DNA of 64,000 nucleotides from Bacteroidales bacterium (GCA_014800795.1 JAAVFL010000011.1:20897-84896); one strand, 5' to 3'. Counted from the first letter of the stretch, positions 7,684-17,847 are shown. Notes: generated from the letters alone by a model not told the origin. A program made the numbers and translations.

Positions 7684-9813
7684 CTAAAGTCTGCCAAAAT
7701 TGAAGCGGACCCCGATGTATGCCATCGCACCATGAATAGGTCCCCAAACAGTAGTCGGATCAAAATAGCTACTCCATGGATCGCTGCTCCATACCACGGG
7801 ATTCTTCTGTTTGAAATTTGTTAAATTCTCACCTCCGGCATATATCGAAAAATGACGGAACCAACGGGTCACCTGCATATTCAGTTGTGGAAAAGCTTTG
7901 AATCTCTGTCCCCAGCTCATGTTGCCGTCAGGTAACATATATGGAGCAGGTAATCTGCCACCGCCGTTCATCTGGAAAGTTACATCGAACTGCCACAGTT
8001 CGAGAGGTGTGGAATATGAAACTGTGAGCAGAGCCTTGTAGCGGCTGGTAAGTGGCTTTTCAAGGAGTACGCCTCCATAAGTGGATTTCACATCATTGAA
8101 TCGGTAAGCACCTGTGAGGGAGAGCCCGAAAGGTGACTCCCATGTCAGGTCTACCTGGAAAGTATGGGAGTATGATTTGCCATCGAGTTGAGAGATGGTG
8201 AGGTAGCCAGGCGCACTGTCATAATCAACCACCGCCTGCGATTTGAAGTCGGTGAAGAAATATTCTGCATTAAGGACAAACTTCTGACTGCCGAGGCTTA
8301 GAGTATAGTCGGCGGATATTCCGTAGTTCCAGGCCTCTTCCTGGTTCAACTGTTCCACCACCATCGTTCGCCCGGAAGCAAGCAGGTTGTTGTACTCCGC
8401 CCATGGATGCACCGTGCGGTATCCTTTTCCCACCGAGGCGCGGAGGTTAAGTCCATCTACTGGGGTATATTTAATGTTGAACCTCGGAGTTGCGAACAAC
8501 TTATAGCAGCTGCTATAGTCGCCACGCAGTCCGGCCATAAGGATCAGCTTGTCGCTGTAGGTAAAAGTGTACTGGAAGTAAGCACCGACCACACTTTCGC
8601 GCTCCCGGATATTGTCAGGACCGGTATCCTGGTTGTGAGTAGTCTTCACCATCTGGCCGAGATAATCATAATTGAAACTTAGCCCGGTGGATAGTTTATG
8701 CAACTCGCCCAAATCCGTCTCATACATCAACTGCGCGTAGGCACCTTTCTCATTGACCGAGTAGGCCTTTCTGCCGAATGAGGCGTCAAGCCTGTGCATG
8801 TTTACGGTTCCGATAAATGCTATGTTACCGTTTCTTTCAGGGTCGGTGACATAGGCATGTTTCATATATCCCTCGTAGCGACGGGTATATAGGTCAATTA
8901 AGAAGGGGTCGTCAATATGCGAACCGGCATGGTTGTGGGTCGAGGTTTGTCCGGCGGTGCTTTTCTCATCAATCATAGAGAGCCCTCCATGGAAAATGTA
9001 GCGTCCCGTGCGCCATTGCCAACGGTTATTGAGGTTTATCTGTCTTATATCCGGCATGTCTGCAAAGCCATCATTATTTCCATCATGTATTCCGTAGCGG
9101 TCTTCGAAATGAGTAAGAATCTCGGTACTCAGACCATCCTTTATATGGATATTACCCTCCGCATTCAGTTCAAGTTTCATGTCGGAATCAAAATATGCAT
9201 TGGCAGTGAATCCGGGCTCATCCTGTGGCTTGAGATATTCTATGTTTATCTGTCCTGTCATGGATTCATAGCCGTTCTTTACAGTGCTACAACCCTTTGA
9301 AACAGAAATGCTTTTCATCCACTGTCCGGGAACATATCTGAATGCGTAGGGGGATGCAGCCCCACGATACACAGGCATCGATTCGGTCAGCATCTGCACA
9401 TACGTGCCGCTCAGTCCGAGGAGTTTAATCTGACGGGCACCGGTAGCCGCATCGGAATAGCTGACATCAACCGATGGAGAAGTTGTAAAACTTTCTCCGA
9501 GGTTGCAACAGGCTGCCCTGTACAGCTCTGTCTGATTTAGTATGTATTTGTTCTCAACGCTATATGATTTTACGGCACCATGTTTCTTGGGAGTGATAAC
9601 GATTTCTTTCAAATTTTGAGACAACAAGGTATCAGCCGTTTCCTGCGGGGGTTGAACCATTTGCTGCGGCATGTTAACCGCAGAGCAATCCCATCCTACA
9701 TTTGCAGTTACAAGAAAAGCGAATGCAGAGAGCTTCCATTTACCTGTTTTTGCCATGACATTGTAGCTCATGATGTCCATGTAGTAATATAAAAGAGGGA
9801 ATAGCAACCTCAT
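7684..9813 (-). CDS. TonB-dependent receptor, probable metal uptake
   Basis: Outer-membrane TonB-dependent transporter of up to 709 residues. After a hydrophobic leader comes a plug domain with KEIVITPKK, RQIKLLGLSGTYVQML and the block STVKNGYESMTGQINIEYL, then a 22-strand type barrel ending in an aromatic strand (YIGVRFNFGRL). It lacks the long carboxypeptidase-like N-terminal domain of polysaccharide receptors, and it has a histidine-rich loop (TSTHNHAGSHIDD). Together with the HMA-domain protein downstream this suggests copper or another soft metal. Several in-frame ATGs are possible; the one at 9753 (MAKTGKWKLSAFAFLV) gives the best signal peptide. The substrate is inferred. Confidence 0.88.
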   Translation of the reverse strand: MRLLFPLLYYYMDIMSYNVMAKTGKWKLSAFAFLVTANVGWDCSAVNMPQQMVQPPQETADTLLSQNLKEIVITPKKHGAVKSYSVENKYILNQTELYRAACCNLGESFTTSPSVDVSYSDAATGARQIKLLGLSGTYVQMLTESMPVYRGAASPYAFRYVPGQWMKSISVSKGCSTVKNGYESMTGQINIEYLKPQDEPGFTANAYFDSDMKLELNAEGNIHIKDGLSTEILTHFEDRYGIHDGNNDGFADMPDIRQINLNNRWQWRTGRYIFHGGLSMIDEKSTAGQTSTHNHAGSHIDDPFLIDLYTRRYEGYMKHAYVTDPERNGNIAFIGTVNMHRLDASFGRKAYSVNEKGAYAQLMYETDLGELHKLSTGLSFNYDYLGQMVKTTHNQDTGPDNIRERESVVGAYFQYTFTYSDKLILMAGLRGDYSSCYKLFATPRFNIKYTPVDGLNLRASVGKGYRTVHPWAEYNNLLASGRTMVVEQLNQEEAWNYGISADYTLSLGSQKFVLNAEYFFTDFKSQAVVDYDSAPGYLTISQLDGKSYSHTFQVDLTWESPFGLSLTGAYRFNDVKSTYGGVLLEKPLTSRYKALLTVSYSTPLELWQFDVTFQMNGGGRLPAPYMLPDGNMSWGQRFKAFPQLNMQVTRWFRHFSIYAGGENLTNFKQKNPVVWSSDPWSSYFDPTTVWGPIHGAMAYIGVRFNFGRL

Positions 9814-10236
9814 CGCTGGCTTTCACCAAAAATGTTGGGTCGCTACTCCGAATATCTTTAAATGTATGATGTCAATTAAAATCGCTCTACAGCGATTGAT
9901 ACTGCAAAGATACCAATAAATTTAAATATCGACAAGAATCTTTCAAATATTAACAGAATTATCAGCCTTAAATCGGTTAAGCAATATTTCTAAGGCTCAT
10001 GTACCTCCACATCCATACAATACAGTAAAGCATTTCCATAAATTGAACCAAATTATAGTGCAATTCGGTGAGGTACCTGATTGGATCACTTTTTTTGCAG
10101 AACTTTTCCAATGTAGAATGCCCTCATCTCCGTTCTGTTTATCCACGCCTCCACAATGGTGATACCGGCTCGACAGGTTCTCCGTAACCAGTCAGGCCGG
10201 TACTGTGATATTATCTATAGGTTCTTCCTTTAAATA
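9814..10236. other. Intergenic region with the TonB-receptor promoter
   Basis: A TATCTTTG box on the minus strand (9911-9904), with CTTG about 21 bases upstream (near 9935-9932), is a good candidate promoter for the receptor. The remainder (9960-10236) holds no ORF or homology I recognise and may be further debris of the broken GH3 gene next to it. Confidence 0.5.
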
Positions 10237-10707
10237 TCACTTATTTTTTAGAATGTTGATGGATTGCTGAGGGCGGAGGAGATCATTTACTTTCCTTTCT
10301 GAACCCTTTACGTCGGCTTTAAGGGTCGCGCGGATATCTTGTGAGGATGCTCCGATTTCAAACCTGTATTCGCCCGGGCTTACTACCCATGCTGAAGACT
10401 CTTCATCAAAGAATGCCAAATCTTCAGCCGCTACTTTTATAGTTACGGTTTCGCTTTCACCCGGATTCAGGAGTTTTGTCGTTGAGAATGCTTTCAAGAT
10501 CTTTTTCGGCTGATTCAGTTTCTTAGCATCCGATAACGCGACATATAGCTGCACGACCTCTTTTCCGGCGACCGTTCCACTGTTTGATACATCTACCTTA
10601 ACAATATAGTTTTTCCCGTCGAAATCAATACAGCCGTTGGTGTAGCGGAATGTCGTGTAGGAAAGTCCGTATCCGAACGGATATGAACTCATGCCAGATA
10701 TTGGCAT
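10237..10707 (-). pseudogene. C-terminal remnant of a GH3 beta-glucosidase/xylosidase
   Basis: The 156-residue frame carries the hallmark SSYPFGYGLSYTTF of family 3 glycoside hydrolases, followed by a complete fibronectin III-like domain (VSNSGTVAGKEVVQLYV, PGESETVTIKV, VSPGEYRFEIGASS). A full GH3 enzyme has about 700-800 residues, including the (beta/alpha)8 barrel with the aspartate nucleophile. All of that is missing here: a stop occurs nine codons before the ATG, and an unrelated AraC gene begins 128 bases upstream. The fragment cannot be catalytic. Confidence 0.8.
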
Positions 10708-10834
10708 TGTGAGATAAGGGATTTCTGCAGCTTAACCTATTATTGAAATCTAACAACTGTCAATTAATAAACAAAGGACAGCTTCGGTATCTGATTGTTG
10801 TCGATATACATCTTTCGATTGAATCGAACTAATG

Positions 10835-11728
10835 CTACGGACGCATACGTGTGCGATAGGCACGGGGTGAAAGCCCCATTGTTTTTGAGAAAAGACGTGA
10901 AAAATAATAGGGATCCTCTAACCCAAGTTTCATACTTATCTGCGCTATAGTCATGTCTGTCGTGTCGAGCAATTCACATGCTCGTCGGATTTTCATTAGA
11001 TTGAAATAATGAAGCGGACTGCGTCCCGTTGCCTTTTTGAAAAGAGTTGAGAAATGCGATGCCGAGAGTCCTACGTAATCGGCGACTTCCGCAAGGGATA
11101 TGGTTCGACCAATATTTTCTGAAAAATAATGTACTACAGGTCGTTCGATATTGTTGCTGGAATACAACGTGCCTGACGACACCGCAGCATTACGAAACTG
11201 TTCGATATATCGCAGAGATGCAAGATAATGATGGAACGAAGCCATGGCATATCGTATGCTCTCAATGGCAAATGATGAATTAAGTGTACGAAATATCTCT
11301 TCGAAGAGGTTATTGCGCACATTTATTCTTGAGGCTATCGAAGGAGTGACATCGTGCGGAACGATACAGTCTGCCGCATAATAAGGAGCAAGAGTTCCTG
11401 AGAAGTGTATCCAATAGATTGTCCATGGATCAACTTCATCAGCTGCATATTCATGTACTGTTGAAGCCGGGAGTATGAAATATTGGTTGGTTACCACGCT
11501 ATATTTCGTTTCGTTAACACGGTACCAACCCTTTCCGTTCACACAATATATAAACACATATTGAGATATAGGCGTTACACGGCGGCGGTAATGGTGCTTG
11601 GCATGGGGATAATACCCGATATCAGTAATATATATCGAGGAGGCAAGTGGATCGCTCTCAATACAATCGATAAGAGCTTTCGGTAGTACAAGCGATTGCT
11701 CCCCCTTAAATCCATCTTTCAGTTTCAT
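10835..11728 (-). CDS. AraC-family transcriptional regulator
   Basis: Sugar-responsive type AraC regulator: an N-terminal cupin-like effector domain (ITDIGYYPHAKHHYRRR, YCVNGKGWYRV, QYFILPASTVHEY) and a C-terminal double helix-turn-helix (ISLAEVADYVGLSASHFSTL and TIAQISMKLGLEDPYYFSRL) ending SPRAYRTRMRP. The frame is open back to 11809, but the -7 box TAAATTTG at 11784-11777 lies inside that extension, so the ATG at 11728 (MKLKDGFKGEQ) is chosen, giving 297 residues. It is transcribed away from the sugar porter at 11954, the usual arrangement for a local activator. The ligand is unknown. Confidence 0.9.
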   Translation of the reverse strand: MKLKDGFKGEQSLVLPKALIDCIESDPLASSIYITDIGYYPHAKHHYRRRVTPISQYVFIYCVNGKGWYRVNETKYSVVTNQYFILPASTVHEYAADEVDPWTIYWIHFSGTLAPYYAADCIVPHDVTPSIASRINVRNNLFEEIFRTLNSSFAIESIRYAMASFHHYLASLRYIEQFRNAAVSSGTLYSSNNIERPVVHYFSENIGRTISLAEVADYVGLSASHFSTLFKKATGRSPLHYFNLMKIRRACELLDTTDMTIAQISMKLGLEDPYYFSRLFSKTMGLSPRAYRTRMRP

Positions 11729-11776
11729 ACGTATAACTATTGTTTTAAGCCACAACTCTTCCGGGTAGTTATTTTG

Positions 11777-11890
11777 CAAATTTAGACAATTCAGGTTTAC
11801 CAGTTCCAATAAAATGCGTTAAATCGTAATATTGTCCATCAAAGTTATCTGTTTTATCATTTTTCCACCACCTGTTTATGACTAATTTTG
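11777..11890. promoter_or_regulatory. Divergent promoters of the AraC gene and the sugar porter
   Basis: Minus strand: ATTG (11810-11807), then TAAATTTG (11784-11777), for the AraC gene. Plus strand: TAATTTTG (11883-11890), 64 bases before the porter start. The roughly 100 bases between the two boxes are the expected place for AraC-type operator half-sites, but none was resolved by eye. Confidence 0.5.
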
Positions 11891-11953
11891 TATTCATAAA
11901 CATAAGATGTTTACCTTTAAATAACCAGACAATCTAACCAGAAAGAACTAATT

Positions 11954-13375
11954 ATGATAAAGTTTAATCAGAAATTCATCTATTTTATCAGTCTCGTGTC
12001 CGCTATGGGAGGGCTACTTTTCGGTTATGACTGGGTCGTGATCGGAGGAGCCAAACCATTCTATGAGGTCTTTTTCGGTATAACAGACTCGCCCGCTTCT
12101 CAAGGAATTGCAATGAGTATCGCACTCGTGGGGTGTCTTATCGGCGCGATGGTGGCAGGGAAATTGGCTGACGCTCTCGGCCGAAAGCCACTGCTAATAA
12201 TCTCTGCTGCAATCTTCCTGATATCGGCTTATGGCACAGGAGCATTCGACACATTCAATCCTTTCCTTGCGATGCGTTTTGTCGGCGGAATCGCTATAGG
12301 CATCGCGTCGGGCCTCTCCCCCATGTACATAGCAGAGATTTCCCCAAGCCATGTGCGTGGTAAACTCGTATCACTCAACCAGCTCACAATTGTATTAGGC
12401 ATATTGGGCGCACAGATTGTCAACATGCTGATAGCCGAGCCAATGCCTGCCGGAACGCTGCTTCCATCACCGGACTCATGGAACGTACAGATGGGATGGC
12501 GGTGGATGTTCTGGGCGGAGGCATTCCCCGCGATTGCCTTCCTTTTCCTAGCCTTTTTTATTCCCGAGAGTCCTCGTTGGCTCGCTATGAATGGGCGAAC
12601 TACAGAGGCTGTGAAAATACTTTCTGAAATCGGTGGTGACACATACGCCTCAGATGAACTGAGTGCTTTTCTTGAAAGCGAACAGCGAGTCCGCAATCTT
12701 CCCCAAGCAAGCATGTCGGCTCTTGTAAGTCACCGTTACCGTAATATCCTTACAATTGGCATTGTGATCGCGGTATTCCAGCAATGGTGTGGCACCAACG
12801 TCATTTTCAACTACGCTCAGGAGATATTTTCAAATGCTGGTTACGACCTGAGTGGCATGTTGTTCAATATAGTGCTGACAGGTATAACTAACCTCATATT
12901 CACCATTTTAGCAATATATGCGGTAGACCGCATCGGACGTAAGAAACTTGTACTCTCCGGGGCCGCCGGACTTGCCGTAATCTACTTCATACTCGGCACA
13001 TGCTATAAGATACACGTCACCGGTTTCTTCATGATAATTCTTGTAGTTGCAGCTATAGCTTGCTACGCCATGACACTCGGTCCTGTGACATGGGTCCTCA
13101 TTGCTGAACTTTTCCCGAATCGTATTCGCGCCATAGCAGTGGCCACTTGTACATTTGCCCTCTGGACGGGATCGTTCACACTGACATACACTTTCCCTTT
13201 CCTTAACTCGTTGCTCGGAAGCTACGGCACATTTTGGATATATGCAATAATCTGTGCGGCTGGAGGTCTCTTCTTCACATTTCATCTCCCCGAAACGAAA
13301 GGAAAGAGACTCGAAGAACTTGAGAAGGAACTCATTCAGACAGGAGATGATGAAATTATATCCACTGATTTCTGA
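11954..13375 (+). CDS. Sugar porter of the major facilitator superfamily (XylE-like)
   Basis: A 12-segment inner-membrane sugar/H+ symporter, 473 residues, normal for the family. Family signatures are visible: GGLLFGYDWVVIGGAKPF in helix 1 (residues 19-36), GKLADALGRKPLL in loop 2-3, PESPRWL (204-210) after helix 6, QQWCGTNVIFNYAQEIF in helix 7, DRIGRKKLV, and PETKGKRLEELE after helix 12. The closest known types are xylose, arabinose and galactose porters; the exact sugar cannot be read from the sequence. The DUF5107/TPR gene starts 65 bases later, so both are probably under the divergent AraC regulator. Confidence 0.93.
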   Translation: MIKFNQKFIYFISLVSAMGGLLFGYDWVVIGGAKPFYEVFFGITDSPASQGIAMSIALVGCLIGAMVAGKLADALGRKPLLIISAAIFLISAYGTGAFDTFNPFLAMRFVGGIAIGIASGLSPMYIAEISPSHVRGKLVSLNQLTIVLGILGAQIVNMLIAEPMPAGTLLPSPDSWNVQMGWRWMFWAEAFPAIAFLFLAFFIPESPRWLAMNGRTTEAVKILSEIGGDTYASDELSAFLESEQRVRNLPQASMSALVSHRYRNILTIGIVIAVFQQWCGTNVIFNYAQEIFSNAGYDLSGMLFNIVLTGITNLIFTILAIYAVDRIGRKKLVLSGAAGLAVIYFILGTCYKIHVTGFFMIILVVAAIACYAMTLGPVTWVLIAELFPNRIRAIAVATCTFALWTGSFTLTYTFPFLNSLLGSYGTFWIYAIICAAGGLFFTFHLPETKGKRLEELEKELIQTGDDEIISTDF

Positions 13376-13440
13376 GCATCTACCCGATTTCATTCACACA
13401 CAACGTATATAGTAGAATAAAATTTATACAAAATAACACA

Positions 13441-16400
13441 ATGGTAAAAGCATGGAAAGAAACGGTAGTTATCCCTACCTATGAGGTTGGAATTCCGGAA
13501 AAGAATCCTATATTTCTTGAGAAGCGCGTGTATCAAGGATCAAGCGGTGTTGTATACCCCTACCCTGTTATTGAGTCAATATCCGATGTAAAGACGGATC
13601 ATGAATGGAATGCAGTTTTCATCGAGAACGAATATATCAAGATCATGATACTCCCGGAGTTGGGAGGACGAGTTCAGATGGCCTACGACAAGATACGTAA
13701 ACGTCATTTCGTATATTACAACCATGTGATAAAACCTGCGCTTGTTGGCCTTACCGGTCCATGGATATCAGGGGGCATTGAATTCAACTGGCCACAACAC
13801 CATCGCCCATCTACATATATGCCGGTAGATTGCACCATCGAGGAGCACGATGACGGTGCAGTCACGGTATGGGTTAGCGAGATGGAGCGAATGTTCCATC
13901 AGAAAGGCATGGCGGGATTCACACTTCGACCTGGATACGCTTATCTTGAGATCAAGGGGATACTTTACAACCGTACAGACATGCCTCAGACATTTCTCTG
14001 GTGGGCCAATCCTGCAGTCGCTGTCAACGACCATTATCGTTCGGTATTCCCACCTGATATCAACGCCGTATTCGACCACGGCAAGCGGGCGGTATCCTCA
14101 TTTCCCATTGCCACCGGAACATATTATAAGATGGACTATTCCTCAGGAGTTGATATTTCCAACTATAAAAATATATTCGTACCGACCTCATACATGGGAG
14201 TCAACTCGAAATACAACTTCGAGGGTGGCTATGAATGCGATACACAGGCCGGAATGCTGCATGTAGCCTCCCATCATGTATCGCCGGGAAAGAAGCAGTG
14301 GACATGGGGAAACGGTGATTTCGGTCGTGCATGGGATAGATGCCTGACGGACGAAGATGGTCCTTATATAGAGCTTATGGCCGGAGTATATACTGAAAAC
14401 CAGCCCGATTTTACGTGGCTGATGCCCTATGAGGAGAAAGAATTCACACAATATTTCCTCCCATACCGCGAGCTGGGAATGGTGAAGAACGCATCCAAAG
14501 ATATCCTTTTGAACATCGAACCGTTGGGTGCCGACAAGGCGCATCTGATGCTTTTCGCCACCAGTCGGCAAAATTTGAACGTCGTAGTATATGGCAGAGA
14601 TAACCAGGAGTTATTTTGCAAAAATATCACTATTTCGCCCGAAGAGGTATGGGCCCATGACATAGATCTTCACGCAAACGAATTTGAAGAACTTAGTGTC
14701 GATATATCCCAAAACGGGCGCACAGTACTCGATTGGCAACCTGAACCGGACGAAATACGACCGATTCCCGAAGCCGCCGAAGCTGCACTTTTACCCCTCG
14801 AGATTAAGACTGTAGAACAGCTGTACCTCACCGGGCTGCATCTCGAACAGTACCGCCACGCTACATACTCCCCTGTCGATTATTACAAGGAAGGACTTCG
14901 ACGCGATCCTGATGATGTACGCTGTAATAATGCCCTCGGACTTTGGTATATCAGAAAAGGACGTTTCGATATTGCCGAAAAATATCTGGAGAAAGCTGTT
15001 AGGATTCTTCAGAAAAGAACCCCCAATCCCTACGATGGCGAACCAATCTACAATCTCGGTCTTGCACTGAAATATCAGGGACGCTTCGGGGAGGCATATA
15101 ATAGATTTTACAAATCCACATGGAACGGCGCATGGCAAGATGCCGGATACTTTGCATGCGCATGCATAAGCACTCGCTTAGGCAATCTTGAAGATGCATT
15201 ATATGAGGTTGACAGATCACTATTACGTAACTGGCACAATCCCAAGGCAAGGGTATTGAAAGCAGCTATCCTCATTCACCTCGGACGCAACGAGGAGGCA
15301 CGCAGGCTATGTGAGGAATCACTCGTAACTGATCCTTTCAACTACGGCTGTATGCTCCTCCTCGGACGTACTGATATCATGGAGACAATGATGCATGCCA
15401 ACCCTCATAACTACGATGAACTCGCGCTTGATTTCTGCGAATCAGGGCTTTGGAACGAGGCTCTCAAAGTGTGGAGTCTGGCAGAAAATATAGGAGCCGT
15501 TACAGCTATGACCTATTACTATAAAGGATATGCACTTCTGCATGCCGGGAACAGTGAAGAGGCTGTAAAGGCATTCACAGCTGGTCAGGCTTCTGATCCG
15601 GATATGGTATTCCCCAACCGTCTCGAGGCAATCCTTGCATTGCAGACTGCCATCAAAATCAACCCCGATGATGCCAGAGCCAACCACTATCTCGGTAATC
15701 TTTATTATGACAAACGGCAATACGATCTGGCTCAGGAATATTGGGAGCGCGCTGCAGAGCTTCTTCCCGACTTCCCTACCACATGGCGCAACTTAGGCCT
15801 TGTATATTACAACAAACGCAACGATTCAGCACGTGCTATCGCGGCAATGGAAAAAGCGTTTAATCTTGATCCGACTGATGCACGCATACTTATGGAACTT
15901 GACCAACTTTACAAAAAACTACACCGTCCGCATGCCGAGCGACTCGCCATGCTCCAAAGATTTCCTGCACTTGTGGATAGCCGTGACGATCTTGTACTGG
16001 AGGAGATTACACTTCTCAATCAAACGGGAGAATACGAAACTGCCAGCAAAAGACTTGACAATCGTATATTCCATCCATGGGAAGGTGGTGAGGGGAAAGT
16101 TCCCATGCAATATCAGACGGCACGCGTAGAACAAGCTAAGCTGTTCATGGAACAAGACAAGTATGAGGACGCCATCCATCTGCTTAAAGAATGCCTCGAA
16201 TACCCTAATCATCTCGGAGAAGGCAAACTCTACGGGGCTCAGGAGAATGACTTTTATTATCTGCTCGGTATGTGCTACCGTCGGATCGGCAATGAAACCG
16301 AGGCGGAAGTATGCTTCCATAAGGCCACAGACGGGCCGACTGAACCTGCGGCTGCGATGTACTACAACGATGCCAAACCAGACAAAATTTTCTATGCAGG

Positions 16401-16716
16401 TATGGCATTCCGGGCGCTGGGCGACGAGCAGAAAGCACGAAGCTATTTCAACCGCCTGGTAGATTATGGCAAGCAGCATTTACATGACAAGGTCGTTATG
16501 GATTACTTCGCAGTCAGCCTTCCCGATCTTCAGGTTTGGGATGGCTCGCTCGATGAGATGAACCGTATTCACTGCCTCTACATGCTCGCACTCGGCTACA
16601 CCGGTTTAGGCGATACACGTCACTCCGAACGTTATCTGAAAGAGGCAGAAGAAAGCGATAGAAATCATCAAGGTATCAAGGCACTCCGTAGCTTCATCGA
16701 GAAAATAGGTTGTTGA
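13441..16716 (+). CDS. DUF5107 domain and tetratricopeptide-repeat protein
   Basis: A 1091-residue protein without signal peptide, so presumably cytoplasmic. Residues about 20-350 match the DUF5107 type, a galactose-mutarotase-like beta-sandwich: ENEYIKIMILPELGGRVQMAYD, GPWISGGIEFNWPQHHRP, FLWWANPAV and PYIELMAGVYTENQPDFTWL. The GGIEFNWPQHH block is rich in residues suited to sugar binding or catalysis. From about 480 to the end there are at least a dozen TPR units (for example NALGLWYIRKGRFDIAEKYL, ANHYLGNLYYDKRQYDLAQEY). It follows the sugar porter after 65 bases, suggesting that it binds or processes the imported sugar. No biochemical function is known to me. Confidence 0.85.
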   Translation: MVKAWKETVVIPTYEVGIPEKNPIFLEKRVYQGSSGVVYPYPVIESISDVKTDHEWNAVFIENEYIKIMILPELGGRVQMAYDKIRKRHFVYYNHVIKPALVGLTGPWISGGIEFNWPQHHRPSTYMPVDCTIEEHDDGAVTVWVSEMERMFHQKGMAGFTLRPGYAYLEIKGILYNRTDMPQTFLWWANPAVAVNDHYRSVFPPDINAVFDHGKRAVSSFPIATGTYYKMDYSSGVDISNYKNIFVPTSYMGVNSKYNFEGGYECDTQAGMLHVASHHVSPGKKQWTWGNGDFGRAWDRCLTDEDGPYIELMAGVYTENQPDFTWLMPYEEKEFTQYFLPYRELGMVKNASKDILLNIEPLGADKAHLMLFATSRQNLNVVVYGRDNQELFCKNITISPEEVWAHDIDLHANEFEELSVDISQNGRTVLDWQPEPDEIRPIPEAAEAALLPLEIKTVEQLYLTGLHLEQYRHATYSPVDYYKEGLRRDPDDVRCNNALGLWYIRKGRFDIAEKYLEKAVRILQKRTPNPYDGEPIYNLGLALKYQGRFGEAYNRFYKSTWNGAWQDAGYFACACISTRLGNLEDALYEVDRSLLRNWHNPKARVLKAAILIHLGRNEEARRLCEESLVTDPFNYGCMLLLGRTDIMETMMHANPHNYDELALDFCESGLWNEALKVWSLAENIGAVTAMTYYYKGYALLHAGNSEEAVKAFTAGQASDPDMVFPNRLEAILALQTAIKINPDDARANHYLGNLYYDKRQYDLAQEYWERAAELLPDFPTTWRNLGLVYYNKRNDSARAIAAMEKAFNLDPTDARILMELDQLYKKLHRPHAERLAMLQRFPALVDSRDDLVLEEITLLNQTGEYETASKRLDNRIFHPWEGGEGKVPMQYQTARVEQAKLFMEQDKYEDAIHLLKECLEYPNHLGEGKLYGAQENDFYYLLGMCYRRIGNETEAEVCFHKATDGPTEPAAAMYYNDAKPDKIFYAGMAFRALGDEQKARSYFNRLVDYGKQHLHDKVVMDYFAVSLPDLQVWDGSLDEMNRIHCLYMLALGYTGLGDTRHSERYLKEAEESDRNHQGIKALRSFIEKIGC

Positions 16717-16746
16717 GATACTTAGATAAATATAGAATGTAGACAT

Positions 16747-16795
16747 ATATATAGCCACCGGAACGACATATGATGTCAATCCGGTGGCTATATAT
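16747..16795 (+). terminator. Hairpin ending the porter-DUF5107 operon
   Basis: A perfect 15-bp repeat (16747-16761 with 16781-16795) lies 30 bases after the stop, with an inner GACAT/ATGTC stem in its loop. No long T-run is present. From here to 17002 nothing else is recognised apart from a small ATGCTC/GAGCAT hairpin near 16840. Confidence 0.7.
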
Positions 16796-17002
16796 CTAAC
16801 TAGCGGCATCGGGGAATGTTTTACTCAATTCATGCTCAACATGAGCATTTGTCGTGTTAGTTGAAGCGCCGATAATTGGGTTTACACAATCCGACAGGCG
16901 TGTTCCGGTCTGAGAGCATCAGCCACATCAGGGTGATATGCCACAGATAACCGATATATACTTCATTTTGTAAATATCGTTCTAATGAGATGAACTATTC
17001 TG

Positions 17003-17847
17003 CTATTTATTCCAATCGATTCGGAATATGTAAGGTTCCGAGACAGAGCCACCGTTAACATTAACGTCACCGGCGGCATACAAGTAAGCCGGGTGTCCGT
17101 TGATTTTCAGGATAGCAGGACGCTCAAGTTTACCTGATGTACACCTTACAAAAAGACCCGGCGTCTTCAAGAGCTGCTCCTTGTCGGATGGTGTGCCCCA
17201 ATAATCAAAGATAGTACCCATTGCAATACGCGCATCCGCACGTCTGAACTGTTTTCCGTCTTCAGATTCCTAAAGAATCAAATATCCCCATCCACCACTG
17301 TTTCCACCAAGATTGTCAGTGGTCAGCAGATAGTATTTACCATCAGCTTCGAAAGCTTGCGCATCTTCAAGGTAAGAGATATTGTCGGTGATTGGAGCAT
17401 CGCACATACGATATGTACCCTCCAACTGATCGGATACTGCATATCCGTATTTCGCATCCATATGCGATGGAGTTCCGCATTTATAATAGATGTAATATTT
17501 GTCACCGATCTTAAGAAATGCCGGATTATCCGCACCGATAGCTGCCTGATATGTCCAATGCGACGGATCATCATCCTGAGCCTCTACCATAATACCACCG
17601 TTTTCGCCGGCAAAATGCCATGGGCCATCTATGGAATCGGCAATCATCATACCTGTACGTTGTCTGTGTCCACCTGGTGTGGGATCCTGACATATATACA
17701 GTAATACATATTTACCATTTCCAAACGGGGATTATGCGGCGCTGACATTGTCTTGAGATCGGGAAACATAGAACTCTTCATGACGGTAGAGACATATCCG
17801 AACGGCCCCTCCGGGGAGGCGGAAACATAATGGGCGATCTCAGCGTT
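17003..17847 (-). pseudogene. GH43-like beta-propeller domain, formerly fused to the GH29 enzyme
   Basis: The frame of the upstream fucosidase continues directly past its TAG (17850-17848) into NAEIAHYVSASPEGPFGYV and MSAPHNPRLE. It then shifts near 17719, probably by loss of one A, into NGKYVLLYICQDPTPGG and TGMMIADSIDGPWHF, and meets a second in-frame TAG at 17272-17270 between GYLIL and ESEDGKQF. It ends at 17003 with SEPYIFRIDWNK. HNPRL, NGKYVLLY, IADSIDGPW and DNPAFLKIGDKYYIYY are typical of five-bladed propeller hydrolases of the GH43 type. Two amber codons plus a frameshift make it a pseudogene. Undamaged, it would have been the C-terminal half of a protein of roughly 870 residues. Confidence 0.8.

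Noticed and set aside
8917..9300. Plus-strand ORF of 127 codons
   Set aside because: Antisense shadow of the TonB-receptor gene with no start context or family similarity.
15919..16479. Minus-strand ORF of 186 codons in the TPR gene
   Set aside because: Codon-pattern shadow of the repeat-rich DUF5107/TPR gene; no promoter or family.
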